Source: JAJCYK01 sp965224285
Lineage (GTDB): Bacteria; Bacteroidota; Bacteroidia; Cytophagales; Cyclobacteriaceae
Assembly: GCA_965224285.1 (NCBI GenBank)
Contig: OZ245043.1
Span: forward strand, 3,286,001-3,350,000
Length of the DNA: 64,000 bases
Reading direction: 5' to 3'
In this document: one piece after another, positions 17,450 to 26,332 of the stretch
Layout: every line of letters starts with the position of its first letter
Numbering within the stretch: position 1 is the stretch's first letter
Made by a program: the position numbers and the translations under genes
The notes under the pieces: model-generated
Told to the model about the DNA's origin: nothing
Databases searched by the model: none
The model's input: the letters and a program-made list of their open reading frames with translations, nothing else

Positions 17450-18754
17450 ATGGAATTTATCTTTCTGCTATCCGGTTTGATAATCGGCATAGCCTGTACT
17501 TATCTGGTTTGGCGCAGTACCACCAGCAGTGTAATCACCAAAGAGCAATACTTAGACCTCGATAAAGAGAAAAGCCTGGTGGCTGACCGTTATAAAATGT
17601 TAAAAGAGCAGTTCTTGGAACTGCAAAAGCAATATCAGGAACGGGAATTTGCCGAGTTGGATCTACGGGCGGAATTGGTAAGACTGCAAGCGGAGAATCG
17701 CAATTTACAGGACAGAATGAACGGTGAAAACCAGCGATTTCAACAGTTGCAGGAGCAGTACACCGCTCAATTTGAGAACCTGGTGCAACGCTTAATACGA
17801 AGAAACGCCGATCATTTGAGTGATGTGAATCAGGAAAAGTTGAGCGGTATGCTAAATCCATTAAAAGAGCAGTTGAGCAATTTTGAAAACCGGCTGGAGG
17901 TTAGCCATCAGCAGCATACTCTGGACAATAAGCTGCTACAGGAGGAAGTAAAACGTCTGGCCCACCTCAACAAACAAATGTCTGAAGATGCCCGTAATTT
18001 GACCCAGGCATTGAAAGGAGATAATAAAACGCAGGGGTTATGGGGCGAGGTAGTGCTGGAACGCATACTGGACCAAAGCGGATTACAAAAAGGCCAGGAG
18101 TTTTTTACTCAGGGATCAGGGATGGAGTTAACCAACGAACGGGGCTCCAGGCAGCGACCTGATGTAATCGTAATGTTGCCCCAAAAGAAGCACGTGATTA
18201 TCGATGCTAAGGTGTCTCTAAAAGCCTATGAGGCCTACATCAATTGCGATGATAAGGTACAACAACAACAACAATTGAAACAGCATCTGCAATCCCTTAA
18301 AGGACATGTTAAGAATTTAAGCGAAAAATATTACCAGAAACTGGATCAGCTTCAAAGTCTTGATTTCGTATTCATGTTTCTACCGGTAGAAGGCAGCCTG
18401 AATGTGGCCTTGCGCAGCGACCAGCAGGATCTATTAAGTTTTGCCTGGGAGCGCAGGGTAGTGATTGTGACCCCGACCACTTTACTAGCGACTTTGAAAA
18501 CCATTGCCCTGGTTTGGCGCAATGAAAAGCAACATCAGAATGCCCTTCAGATTGCCCGCGAAGGAGGAAGGATTTATGATAAATTATGCGGAATGCTGAT
18601 CGATCTGCAACAGTTGGGTAAGGTTTTGGACCAATCTCAGCGTATTTATCAGGGTACTTTAAATAAACTTAATAACGGAAAGGGCAATTTAATTTCCAGG
18701 GCAAAAAGGTTAAAGCAGTTGGGAGTTCAGACCCATAAAAGAATTCCGGGTTGA
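17450..18754 (+). CDS. rmuC: DNA recombination protein RmuC
   Basis: 434 residues: an N-terminal membrane anchor (about 2-20), a long coiled coil (about 30-190, with LKEQFLELQKQYQEREFAELDLR), then the RmuC nuclease-like domain (about 195-400) with NKTQGLWGEVVLERILDQSG, RPDVIVMLPQKKHVIIDAKVSLKAYE and MFLPVEGSLNVAL. RmuC limits inversions at short repeats and is predicted to be a PD-(D/E)xK-like nuclease; D and K of VIIDAKV fit that core. Followed by recJ on the same strand, though a small opposite-strand ORF may lie between. Confidence 0.92.
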   Translation: MEFIFLLSGLIIGIACTYLVWRSTTSSVITKEQYLDLDKEKSLVADRYKMLKEQFLELQKQYQEREFAELDLRAELVRLQAENRNLQDRMNGENQRFQQLQEQYTAQFENLVQRLIRRNADHLSDVNQEKLSGMLNPLKEQLSNFENRLEVSHQQHTLDNKLLQEEVKRLAHLNKQMSEDARNLTQALKGDNKTQGLWGEVVLERILDQSGLQKGQEFFTQGSGMELTNERGSRQRPDVIVMLPQKKHVIIDAKVSLKAYEAYINCDDKVQQQQQLKQHLQSLKGHVKNLSEKYYQKLDQLQSLDFVFMFLPVEGSLNVALRSDQQDLLSFAWERRVVIVTPTTLLATLKTIALVWRNEKQHQNALQIAREGGRIYDKLCGMLIDLQQLGKVLDQSQRIYQGTLNKLNNGKGNLISRAKRLKQLGVQTHKRIPG

Positions 18755-18755
18755 A

Positions 18756-18893
18756 CTACAGATAGAATATAATAACCAGGGCAAAAAGGATTATCATCAC
18801 CAGGTACATGATCAGATCTACCCTTACGTACTCCTTCCAGCGATCAAAAATTTCTCTGAATTTTCCCACCGATTCCTGAATCTCAATAATCAA
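18756..18893 (-). CDS. Candidate small membrane protein (45 aa)
   Basis: The minus strand between rmuC and recJ encodes a 45-residue protein if translation starts at TTG (18891-18893): an amphipathic charged half (IEIQESVGKFREIFDRWKEYV) then one clean hydrophobic helix (LIMYLVMIILFALVIIFYL) up to the stop at 18756. ATT at 18900-18902, five bases after AAAGGA, is an alternative start adding three residues. The stretch is not an overlap shadow, as it fills the intergenic gap. Helix-plus-anchor design is typical of small membrane proteins. No ATG and no homologue known to me, so moderate confidence only. Confidence 0.4.
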   Translation of the reverse strand: MIIEIQESVGKFREIFDRWKEYVRVDLIMYLVMIILFALVIIFYL

Positions 18894-18946
18894 TTTAGCA
18901 ATATTATTCCTTTAAGTTTATACCGGTAATTCGTTATTTTGAAGAC

Positions 18947-20659
18947 ATGCAGAAAGAATGGGTATTAAAGAAGTTGCCGTCACCGGATATAGTTTCTTCC
19001 TTGTCATCGACGGTCAACTTGGAGCCCGCTTTATCCACCATTCTGGCACAGAGAGGAATCTCTGATTTTGATCGGGCCAGGACTTACTTTCGCCCCTCCT
19101 TGCAGAACCTGCACGATCCCTTTCTAATGGATTCAATGGATCTGGCTGTAGCAGCAATCTGTAAAGCCATGTCCAAAGGTGAAAAAATTCTGGTTTATGG
19201 TGATTACGATGTGGATGGCACCACCGCTGTGGCCTTGGTGTTTGACTTCTTTTCCCGCTACTACCCTCACCTGGATTACTATGTTCCGGACCGCTATACT
19301 GAAGGCTATGGGTTATCCGCCAAGGCAGTGGATTGGGCCATTGCCAACGACTTTAAATTGATCATTACCCTGGACTGCGGAATAAAAGCCATAAAGTTAG
19401 TGCAAAAGGGGGTAAAGGCAGGGATCGATTTTGTAATCTGCGATCACCATTTACCGGCTGCTGAGTTGCCTACGGCTACGGCAATCCTTGACCCTAAAAA
19501 ACCAGGGTGCCATTATCCGTATAAGGAGTTATCCGGATGCGGAATTGGATTTAAACTCATTCAGGCTTACTGCCGGCAGCGTAGGATTGCTCCCGAAGTG
19601 TGTTATCCGTATTTGGACCTGGTGGCTGTGAGTATTGCCGCTGACCTGGTACCGATAACCGGAGAGAATCGTATCCTGGCGTACTATGGTTTACGAATAT
19701 TGAATAAAAAGCCCCGCCCAGGTTTAGCTGCCTTAATTGAAGTTAGTGGTATCCATGGTAAAGTTGATATATCTGAGATAGTATTCGGTATTGCCCCCAG
19801 GATCAATGCGGCTGGGAGGATTGCTCATGCACGAACCGCAGTGGAGTTGTTGCTGGCGGACAACCAGAATACCGCCATTCCCTGGGCTTCTCAGGTAAAT
19901 GATGAGAACAGCACCCGTAAGCATATGGATACCCATATCACCAGAGAAGCGCTGGAAATGATTGAAAAGGATGTTTCATCCAGCACTTCCAAAACCACCG
20001 TGCTTTATAAGAAAGACTGGCATAAAGGAGTAATCGGCATCGTAGCTTCAAGGTGTATCGAGAAATTTTACCGACCCACTATCATCCTGACTGAATCTCA
20101 GGATAAAGCAACGGGTTCGGCGCGTTCAGTGGAAGGATTCGATATTTATGAGGCAATTGCCTCCTGCTCGGATTTGTTGGATGCTTATGGCGGGCATAAA
20201 TACGCAGCAGGTTTGACCTTGTCGGTGGATAAAGTTCCTCAATTCCAGCAGCGATTTGAAGAGGTTGTGAGCACCACCATCGCCCCAGAGCTGCTGGTAC
20301 CCCTATTGGAGATTGATTTGGAGTTACCATTAAATCAAATCACTCCTAAGTTCCTCAAGGTATTAAAGCAAATGGGTCCTTTTGGCCCTGGGAACCTGGC
20401 TCCGGTATTCCTGTCACGGGATATTGCCGCTTATTCACCTCCGCAGATACTTAAAGACGAACATCTTAAGTTTACTATAAAAGTCGCGCAGGGTAAATAT
20501 TTTTGTGGTGTCGCTTTTGGTATGGCCCGGTATGCAGAGCGAATGAAGGAAGGAGAAACATTTGACTTGGCTTACAGCATTGAATGGAATCAATACCGGG
20601 GCGCTGAAAATCTACAATTAATGGTTAAAGATATGAAACCCCATGGAGCTTCGAGGTGA
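18947..20659 (+). CDS. recJ: Single-stranded-DNA-specific exonuclease RecJ
   Basis: 570 residues, normal for RecJ. DHH-domain motifs: LVYGDYDVDGTTAVAL (about 82-97), ITLDCGIKA, VICDHHLP (about 161-168) and DLVAVSIAADLVP, giving the Asp/His cluster for two Mn/Mg ions. DHHA1 region about 345-450 contains GVIGIVASR and YGGHKYAAGLTL. A C-terminal OB-like domain follows. It degrades single strands 5' to 3' in RecFOR recombination and mismatch repair. Its 3' end overlaps lptB by 17 bases, indicating one transcript. Confidence 0.95.
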   Translation: MQKEWVLKKLPSPDIVSSLSSTVNLEPALSTILAQRGISDFDRARTYFRPSLQNLHDPFLMDSMDLAVAAICKAMSKGEKILVYGDYDVDGTTAVALVFDFFSRYYPHLDYYVPDRYTEGYGLSAKAVDWAIANDFKLIITLDCGIKAIKLVQKGVKAGIDFVICDHHLPAAELPTATAILDPKKPGCHYPYKELSGCGIGFKLIQAYCRQRRIAPEVCYPYLDLVAVSIAADLVPITGENRILAYYGLRILNKKPRPGLAALIEVSGIHGKVDISEIVFGIAPRINAAGRIAHARTAVELLLADNQNTAIPWASQVNDENSTRKHMDTHITREALEMIEKDVSSSTSKTTVLYKKDWHKGVIGIVASRCIEKFYRPTIILTESQDKATGSARSVEGFDIYEAIASCSDLLDAYGGHKYAAGLTLSVDKVPQFQQRFEEVVSTTIAPELLVPLLEIDLELPLNQITPKFLKVLKQMGPFGPGNLAPVFLSRDIAAYSPPQILKDEHLKFTIKVAQGKYFCGVAFGMARYAERMKEGETFDLAYSIEWNQYRGAENLQLMVKDMKPHGASR

Positions 20660-21374
20660 TGATCTGGTAAAGAAATACGGCAAGCGTACTGTGGTAAATC
20701 ACGTATCGGTATCCCTGAACCAAGGTGAAATTGTAGGATTACTGGGACCTAACGGTGCTGGTAAGACCACCACCTTTTACATGATTGTGGGCTTGATAAA
20801 GCCCAACGACGGCGAGATATTTTTGGATAATCAAAATATCACCGAATTACCGATGTACCGTCGTGCCAGAAAAGGGATTGGATACCTGGCCCAGGAAGCT
20901 TCGGTGTTCAGGACTTTAACAGTGGAGGAGAATTTGATGGCGGTATTGGAGATGAGCGACCTTAGCGGAACGGAGCAAAAAGATAAAATGGAAAGCCTGC
21001 TGGAGGAATTTAGCCTGACTCATGTGAGAAAGAACCGAGGAATGGTGCTTTCCGGGGGTGAAAGGCGGCGCACCGAGATTGCCCGGGCATTGGCGGTTGA
21101 CCCCAGTTTTGTGCTTCTGGACGAACCGTTTGCTGGCGTTGATCCCATTGCAGTGGAAGAGATCCAAAGCATTGTAGCCAAACTGAGGCAAAAAGATATT
21201 GGGATTCTCATAACCGACCACAACGTAAACGAAACCCTGTCCATTACGGACCGGGCCTATATCATGACCGAAGGAAATATGTTCAGGTCAGGTACTGCGG
21301 AAGAATTGGCCAATGACGAGCAGGTACGACGGGTTTACCTGGGCAGGCATTTTGAATTAAAGCGAAAAATTTGA
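20643..21374 (+). CDS. lptB: LPS export ABC transporter ATPase LptB
   Basis: 243 residues. Walker A GPNGAGKTTT (35-44), Q-loop YLAQEASVFRTLTVEENL, signature LSGGERRRTEIARAL, Walker B VLLDEPFAGVDP and the H-switch TDHNVNETL are all present. The phrases GEIVGLLGPNGAGKTTTFYMI and DEPFAGVDPIAV are characteristic of LptB rather than amino-acid transporters. It powers LptFG extraction of LPS from the inner membrane. The gene starts within the 3' end of recJ and its TGA shares one base with the ATG of the GH3 gene. Confidence 0.92.
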   Translation: MELRGDDLVKKYGKRTVVNHVSVSLNQGEIVGLLGPNGAGKTTTFYMIVGLIKPNDGEIFLDNQNITELPMYRRARKGIGYLAQEASVFRTLTVEENLMAVLEMSDLSGTEQKDKMESLLEEFSLTHVRKNRGMVLSGGERRRTEIARALAVDPSFVLLDEPFAGVDPIAVEEIQSIVAKLRQKDIGILITDHNVNETLSITDRAYIMTEGNMFRSGTAEELANDEQVRRVYLGRHFELKRKI

Positions 21375-22903
21375 TGGCCCTGATCAACTCCATAATGACC
21401 TGGGTGATGAAGAAGAGGATCCACGAAGTGGAGCTGTTTATGAAGCATCCTATTGAAGTACAAACGGAGTTGTTGGAAAAATTATTAAAACAGGGGAGAA
21501 ATACAGAATATGGTAAGCAGTACGAGTTCCGCAGCCTTGATGCTCCAGGAAAATTTGCCGAGCGGGTACCGGTAGTAACTTATGAACAATTGTTTCCCCG
21601 CATTGAGAGAATAATGAAAGGAGAACAAAACGTCATGTGGCCCAGTGATATTAAGTGGTTTGCTAAGTCTTCAGGAACTACTAATGCTAAGAGCAAGTTC
21701 ATTCCGGTTAGCCAGGAGGCGCTGGACGATTGCCATTTTAAGGGTGGAAAGGACATGATATCTATTTATGTAAATAACCATCCGGACTCCAGGTTGTTCG
21801 ATGGCAAAGGGCTGACCATTGGAGGCAGTCAGGAGATCAATGAATTTGACAATAACTCCAAGTCCTATTACGGAGATGTATCGGCGGTTATCATGAAGAA
21901 TCTGCCTTTTTGGGCTGAACTGGTACGTACGCCTAGTCTGGAGATCGCTTTGATGGATGAGTGGGAGGAGAAGATCGAGTTGATGGCCCAGGTTACCTCT
22001 GAGGAAAACGTGACCAATATTTCCGGCGTGCCTACCTGGACCATCATTTTACTACAGCGGATATTAGAAATGAAGGGAAAATCCACTATTGCGGAAGTTT
22101 GGCCTAATCTGGAATTATTTATTCACGGCGCCGTGTCATTTACCCCTTATCGCTCTCTTTTCGACCAGTTGATCGGGAAACCCAAAATGCGGTACCTTGA
22201 GACCTACAATGCCTCTGAGGGATTCTTCGGCATTCAAGATCAGTCCGATTCCAGTGAGTTATTGCTAATGCTGGACTATGGTATATATTACGAGTTTATA
22301 CCTATGGAAAACCTGGGACAGGATAATCCCTCAACTATTGGTTTGGGAGAAGTTGAATTAGGAAAATCATACGCGCTGGTAATCACTACCAATGCCGGCC
22401 TTTGGCGATATCAGATTGGAGATACCGTTAAATTCACTTCCCTTAATCCCTTTAGGATCAAGATCACCGGACGAACCAAGCATTTTATCAATGCCTTTGG
22501 GGAAGAGGTAGTAATAGAAAATGCTGAAACTGCAGTTACTAAGGCCAGTGAAGCAACCAAGGCCAAAATCTCTAATTTTACCGCAGGCCCTGTCTATTTG
22601 GGTTCGAATAAAAAAGGAGGCCATGAATGGATCATTGAATTTGACCGGCAACCAGAAGACTTGGCACAGTTTATCGATATTTTGGACCAAACACTGAAGG
22701 AAGTTAACACCGACTATCAGGCTAAAAGATACCGTGATATAGCATTGGTGGCTCCTAAAGTGCACCTGGCTCCCAAAGGCACCTTCTACCAATGGATGAA
22801 AAAAAGAGGAAAGTTGGGTGGTCAAAATAAGGTGCCTCGACTTAGCAACCACCGCGAATATCTGGAGGAGATCTTAAAACTGATTCAAAACACTGCGGCG
22901 TAA
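21374..22903 (+). CDS. GH3-family acyl-adenylating protein
   Basis: 509 residues of the GH3 auxin-responsive-promoter family, an ANL-type acyl-adenylate superfamily branch. Nucleotide motif I is WFAKSSGTTNAKSKFIPVS (about 95-113), motif II TYNASEGFFG (about 275-284) and motif III WRYQIGDTVKFTSLNPFRIKITGRTKHF (about 345-372). Plant members join amino acids to jasmonate or auxin; the role of the many Bacteroidota members is not established. I start at ATG 21374 (overlapping the lptB TGA by one base) instead of the TTG one codon earlier. Coupling with lptB and recJ suggests constitutive housekeeping expression. Confidence 0.88.
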   Translation: MALINSIMTWVMKKRIHEVELFMKHPIEVQTELLEKLLKQGRNTEYGKQYEFRSLDAPGKFAERVPVVTYEQLFPRIERIMKGEQNVMWPSDIKWFAKSSGTTNAKSKFIPVSQEALDDCHFKGGKDMISIYVNNHPDSRLFDGKGLTIGGSQEINEFDNNSKSYYGDVSAVIMKNLPFWAELVRTPSLEIALMDEWEEKIELMAQVTSEENVTNISGVPTWTIILLQRILEMKGKSTIAEVWPNLELFIHGAVSFTPYRSLFDQLIGKPKMRYLETYNASEGFFGIQDQSDSSELLLMLDYGIYYEFIPMENLGQDNPSTIGLGEVELGKSYALVITTNAGLWRYQIGDTVKFTSLNPFRIKITGRTKHFINAFGEEVVIENAETAVTKASEATKAKISNFTAGPVYLGSNKKGGHEWIIEFDRQPEDLAQFIDILDQTLKEVNTDYQAKRYRDIALVAPKVHLAPKGTFYQWMKKRGKLGGQNKVPRLSNHREYLEEILKLIQNTAA

Positions 22904-23665
22904 TATGAAATTCATCAACCAATTTTGCATTGTATTATTCTAATATAATGGCATCACCGACTTTGGGCAAAATTATATTAAGGTTATTCTCGTGTAAAGG
23001 CTATGTAATACCTATTTACTAATCAAAAGGCTGCATATTGCGGCAATGTAATTTTACTGCCTCCTCAAGACACCTATAATATCATTAAAACAGGTTTTTT
23101 ATTGCGGAAATCTGGGTAGGTAAAAGTACTGATTCAGGTCTGATTTATTCGTCCGAATTATACAAAAAGAAGATTGCAAAAAGTCAAGTCAACTTTTCCA
23201 CAAATTCGACAATTTATCCACATGATTTCAGATTTTTCATTCAAACATCTGGTATTCAACATGGTACGGCAATGTAATTAAATAAAATATTTGTGGATAA
23301 GCGACCTTGGTTTTTTTGGGGCAGGGAATTGGGATTATTTTACTATAAAGTTTTAATATGAAACCCCAAATTTATATGTATCAAGGATTTATGGTATTAG
23401 TGGTGTTTCCTACTACAAAACCTTTACCCTGCAGGATTTGGGGGAATCAACAAGAGGGGAATACTCCGGATTCAAAATTGAAATATGAATAATTTTTAGA
23501 AGGTATGGTATTCAACTACTAGTTAAACCATGTAATTTAACCCTAAGGGTAATTATATTATTCTCATAAAATATTTTACCCTGGCATTAGCCATTTAATT
23601 TTTAGCTTCTTTAAACAGGTTTTTAGAGCATACCTCTTAAATTGCATTTTATCAAACTCTTTTAA
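22904..23665. other. 762-bp gene-free region, candidate replication origin
   Basis: No convincing gene on either strand. DnaA-box-like sites: TTTTCCACA (23194-23202, one mismatch), TTATCCACA (23214-23222, perfect) and its inverse TGTGGATAA (23292-23300, perfect). The first two start 20 bases apart, about two helical turns. Between and after them lies AT-rich DNA (AATTAAATAAAATATT) that could melt. A 13-base direct repeat CGGCAATGTAATT occurs at 23041 and 23267. This fits an oriC, but flanking genes all point right on both sides, so strand-bias support is missing. Confidence 0.45.
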
Positions 23666-24676
23666 ATGAAGGCAATAATACCTGTAGCAGGAGTAGGTTC
23701 CAAATTACGGCCTCATACCCATACCCAGCCCAAGGCGTTGGTACCGGTGGCCGGTAAGCCTATTCTGGCTCATATTGTAGATATGCTGGTTGCCGGTGGT
23801 GTCAAGGATTTCTGTTTTATTATTGGATACCTTGGCAATAAGATCGAATCTTTTATCAAAAATCACTATCACGGCACCTCTGTACAATTTGACTTTATTG
23901 TCCAGGAACCGCGAGAAGGTTTAGGGCATGCCTTATGGTGCGCCCGTGATGCTATGAAAAATGAGGAAGAGGTGCTCATAATGCTGGGAGATACTATTTT
24001 AAATCTGGATATGGCTGGGTTTATGGCCATAGATAACTCAGTGCTGGGAATCAAGAAAGTGGATATACCCGGTAATTTTGGGGTAGTGGAAGTGAAAGAA
24101 GATGGAAGGGTAATTAAGTTGGTGGAAAAGCCACAAATTCCTAAATCCAACTTGGCTTTGGTTGGTATCTATAAGCTGAAAAATCCTAAAGAATTTGTGC
24201 TGGCCTTGGAAAAGATCATCGACACGAAAAGTAAAACGCTGGGTGAATACCAACTTACCGATGCACTTATGCTTTTATTGGAAAATGGTGAGGAGATGAC
24301 GACTTACGCGGTGAACAATTGGTATGATTGCGGCAGAAAGGAATCATTGCTTGAAGCAAACGCAATTTTGTTGGGAGATGATAGCTTTATGAATACCGAC
24401 CAATATGATTTCCACCAAACCATTGTCATTCCTCCGGTTAGTATCGCTGAAAATTGTCAGATTGAGCACTCAATCATAGGGCCCAATGTAGCTATTGGTG
24501 AATCTACAGTCATACAGAACTCCATAATAGAAAACAGCATTGTGGGATCTTTCAGTAACTTGGAAGTAGCGGTGCTGAACCAGTCAGTAATTGGCAGTGA
24601 TACCGTATTGGCAGGTCCCCGACAAAGCCTGAATATTGGGGATAATACTGAAATAAGATTTTCAGACCGTGATTAG
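23666..24676 (+). CDS. Sugar-phosphate nucleotidyltransferase with hexapeptide tail
   Basis: 336 residues. The N-terminal Rossmann-like domain (1-235) starts with IPVAGVGSKLRPHTHTQPKALVPVAGKP, a variant of the G-x-G-T-R-L-R-P...P-K nucleotide signature with Ser-Lys for Thr-Arg; MLGDTIL carries the metal-binding Asp; VEKPQIPKSNLALVGIY and NNWYDCGRKESL are further family motifs. The tail (about 255-330) has hexapeptide-type turns (SIIGPNVAIGESTVIQNSII) for a left-handed beta helix. It activates a sugar 1-phosphate with an NTP, probably glucose-1-P for cell-surface glycans; sugar and base are not fixed by sequence. It overlaps the following VOC gene by eight bases. Confidence 0.85.
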   Translation: MKAIIPVAGVGSKLRPHTHTQPKALVPVAGKPILAHIVDMLVAGGVKDFCFIIGYLGNKIESFIKNHYHGTSVQFDFIVQEPREGLGHALWCARDAMKNEEEVLIMLGDTILNLDMAGFMAIDNSVLGIKKVDIPGNFGVVEVKEDGRVIKLVEKPQIPKSNLALVGIYKLKNPKEFVLALEKIIDTKSKTLGEYQLTDALMLLLENGEEMTTYAVNNWYDCGRKESLLEANAILLGDDSFMNTDQYDFHQTIVIPPVSIAENCQIEHSIIGPNVAIGESTVIQNSIIENSIVGSFSNLEVAVLNQSVIGSDTVLAGPRQSLNIGDNTEIRFSDRD

Positions 24677-25073
24677 TACTGAGCTTACAGTAACTCAGGT
24701 GAAGGAGACCTGTATATATGTAGATGATCTGCAGGCTGCTAAAAAATTTTACTCGGAAGTCCTGGGCCTTCCGGTGATCGCCCACCGCCCCAATCGGCAC
24801 GTATTCTTCAGGGCCGGAACTTCTGTTCTGCTTTGTTTCAATCCGGAGACCACTAAAAAGGAGACCCAGTTGCCCCCACATTTCGCCTATGGTCCGCAGC
24901 ACCTGGCATTTGAAGTTAATTCCAACCAATATCAATCATGGAAGAAGGCACTTCAAGCTAAACTCGAGCTGCTTCATGAACAAACCTGGGAAAAGGGGCA
25001 ACATTCTTTCTATTTCAAGGACCCCGCTGGAAATGTACTGGAGATAGTTGAAGTGGGAATGTGGGACCATTAA
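24669..25073 (+). CDS. VOC-family protein (glyoxalase/dioxygenase fold)
   Basis: 134 residues with two beta-alpha-beta-beta-beta modules: VKETCIYVDDLQAAKKFYSEVLGLPV and then FAYGPQHLAFEVNSNQYQSWKKAL...FYFKDPAGNVLEIVE. Metal-binding positions are present in part: H in QHLAFEV and E in VLEIVE. Substrate not predictable. It begins with GTG at 24669, overlapping the end of the nucleotidyltransferase gene, so translation is probably coupled. Distinct from the VOC gene at 8500. Confidence 0.8.
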   Translation: MISTELTVTQVKETCIYVDDLQAAKKFYSEVLGLPVIAHRPNRHVFFRAGTSVLLCFNPETTKKETQLPPHFAYGPQHLAFEVNSNQYQSWKKALQAKLELLHEQTWEKGQHSFYFKDPAGNVLEIVEVGMWDH

Positions 25074-25095
25074 TATTGATTTACACTTATAACTT

Positions 25096-25542
25096 ATGCG
25101 GGATAAACTAGTAGAGGTTTTTGAGATGGATCTGGATCGCCTGGCTAAAGAGATAGAACTATATCCGTCTGAGGATTCCATGTGGATTGCAGCCCCGGGG
25201 ATTACCAATAGTGGAGGTAACCTGGCCTTGCATATAATGGGTAACCTCCAGCATTTCGTAGGGCATATTCTTGGCGGTACCGATTATTTAAGAGATCGAC
25301 CTGCCGAATTTGCTTCCAAAGCGATCTCTAAGGAAACACTTCAGAAGACCTTGATCACTACCAGGAAGGATGTGGCCAAATCCATTGGGGCCTTATCGGT
25401 GGAGGATTTGGATAAACCTTACCCGATGGAAGTAGCCTTTGGACCGGAAAAAATGACAGTATTCCAATCGCTGGTGATTCTAGCCGGACACTTAAATTAT
25501 CATCTGGGCCAGATCAATTATCATCGGCGGTTACTGGCCTAG
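25096..25542 (+). CDS. DinB-superfamily four-helix metal-binding protein
   Basis: 148 residues, all helical by appearance. The likely metal ligands are histidines in LALHIMGNLQHFVGHI (about 49-64) and HLNYHLGQINYH near the C-terminus, the normal spacing for DinB/YfiT proteins. Members include thiol-dependent transferases and many of unknown role, often stress-linked. It follows the VOC gene by 22 bases and is probably co-transcribed. Its last 29 bases overlap the 3' end of the opposite-strand esterase gene. Confidence 0.75.
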   Translation: MRDKLVEVFEMDLDRLAKEIELYPSEDSMWIAAPGITNSGGNLALHIMGNLQHFVGHILGGTDYLRDRPAEFASKAISKETLQKTLITTRKDVAKSIGALSVEDLDKPYPMEVAFGPEKMTVFQSLVILAGHLNYHLGQINYHRRLLA

Positions 25543-26230
25543 TAGATAATTCTGGCTGCAACACCTGCCATACATTCTCAGCCACCAATTGATGCCCTTT
25601 TTCATTAGGGTGGATCCCGTCATCCAAATTGTACTCTGGTTCTCCGGCTACTCCCTGGAGTAAAAAAGGGATCAACGGCAGGTTATTGCGTTGTGCCAAG
25701 GTGGGAAAAACCTCCCGAAATTCGCTAACATATTCCTGTCCCATATTAGGGGGTGATTCCATCCCGGCTAGAATAATTTTGATACCTGGATATTTTTGTT
25801 GGGCAAGGTCTATAATTTGTTGCAGGTTATTTTCCATTTCCGAGGGGGGGATACCGCGCAGACCATCGTTGGCCCCCAGTTCCAGCACCATTATGTCCAC
25901 CGGATCCCGTAACACCCAATCAATTCGATTCTTGCCACTTGTGGAGGTGTCACCGCTCAAACCAGCGTTAACTACCTGGTACGGCCATCCCAGGCTGTCC
26001 AACTTATTTTGGATAAGATGTGGAAAGGCCTGGCTGGGATCTAGCCCATATCCGGCAGTGAGACTGTTTCCAAAAAAAAGTAGTACTTGTTTTGATGCGT
26101 TTTCTCCCTGTTCCTCCGAAGAACGCTCATTCTTTGCGAGAGATTGATGGTCCGCTGACTTATTCTGACAGGAAATCATAAACCCGGTAAGAACGCACCA
26201 AATACAAAGCTTAGCTAGTTGCCCGGTCAT
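25514..26230 (-). CDS. SGNH-hydrolase arylesterase (TesA-like), lipoprotein
   Basis: 238 residues. A lipoprotein signal ends FMISC (Cys21), followed by a polar linker. SGNH blocks: I, FFGNSLTAGYG with nucleophile Ser56; II, NAGLSGDTS (Gly); III, LELGANDGLRG (Asn); V, DDGIHPNEKGH (Asp and His). It hydrolyses esters or thioesters such as lysophospholipids, probably on the periplasmic or outer-membrane face. It diverges from the ABC ATPase gene at 26333, the same arrangement as tesA and ybbA-ybbP in gammaproteobacteria. Confidence 0.88.
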   Translation of the reverse strand: MTGQLAKLCIWCVLTGFMISCQNKSADHQSLAKNERSSEEQGENASKQVLLFFGNSLTAGYGLDPSQAFPHLIQNKLDSLGWPYQVVNAGLSGDTSTSGKNRIDWVLRDPVDIMVLELGANDGLRGIPPSEMENNLQQIIDLAQQKYPGIKIILAGMESPPNMGQEYVSEFREVFPTLAQRNNLPLIPFLLQGVAGEPEYNLDDGIHPNEKGHQLVAENVWQVLQPELSTRPVTADDN

Positions 26231-26332
26231 AATCTATTGTTAAGTAAAACTGAGAGATTTGCTATAAATGCACCATATCCTTAAACGAATGCCCTATTAT
26301 TGCGTTTCATTAAATAATGAGCAAAAATCGAT

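Noticed and set aside
23358..23492. 44-codon ORF inside the candidate origin region
   Set aside because: No signal peptide, helix or family pattern, and its composition matches the surrounding non-coding DNA.
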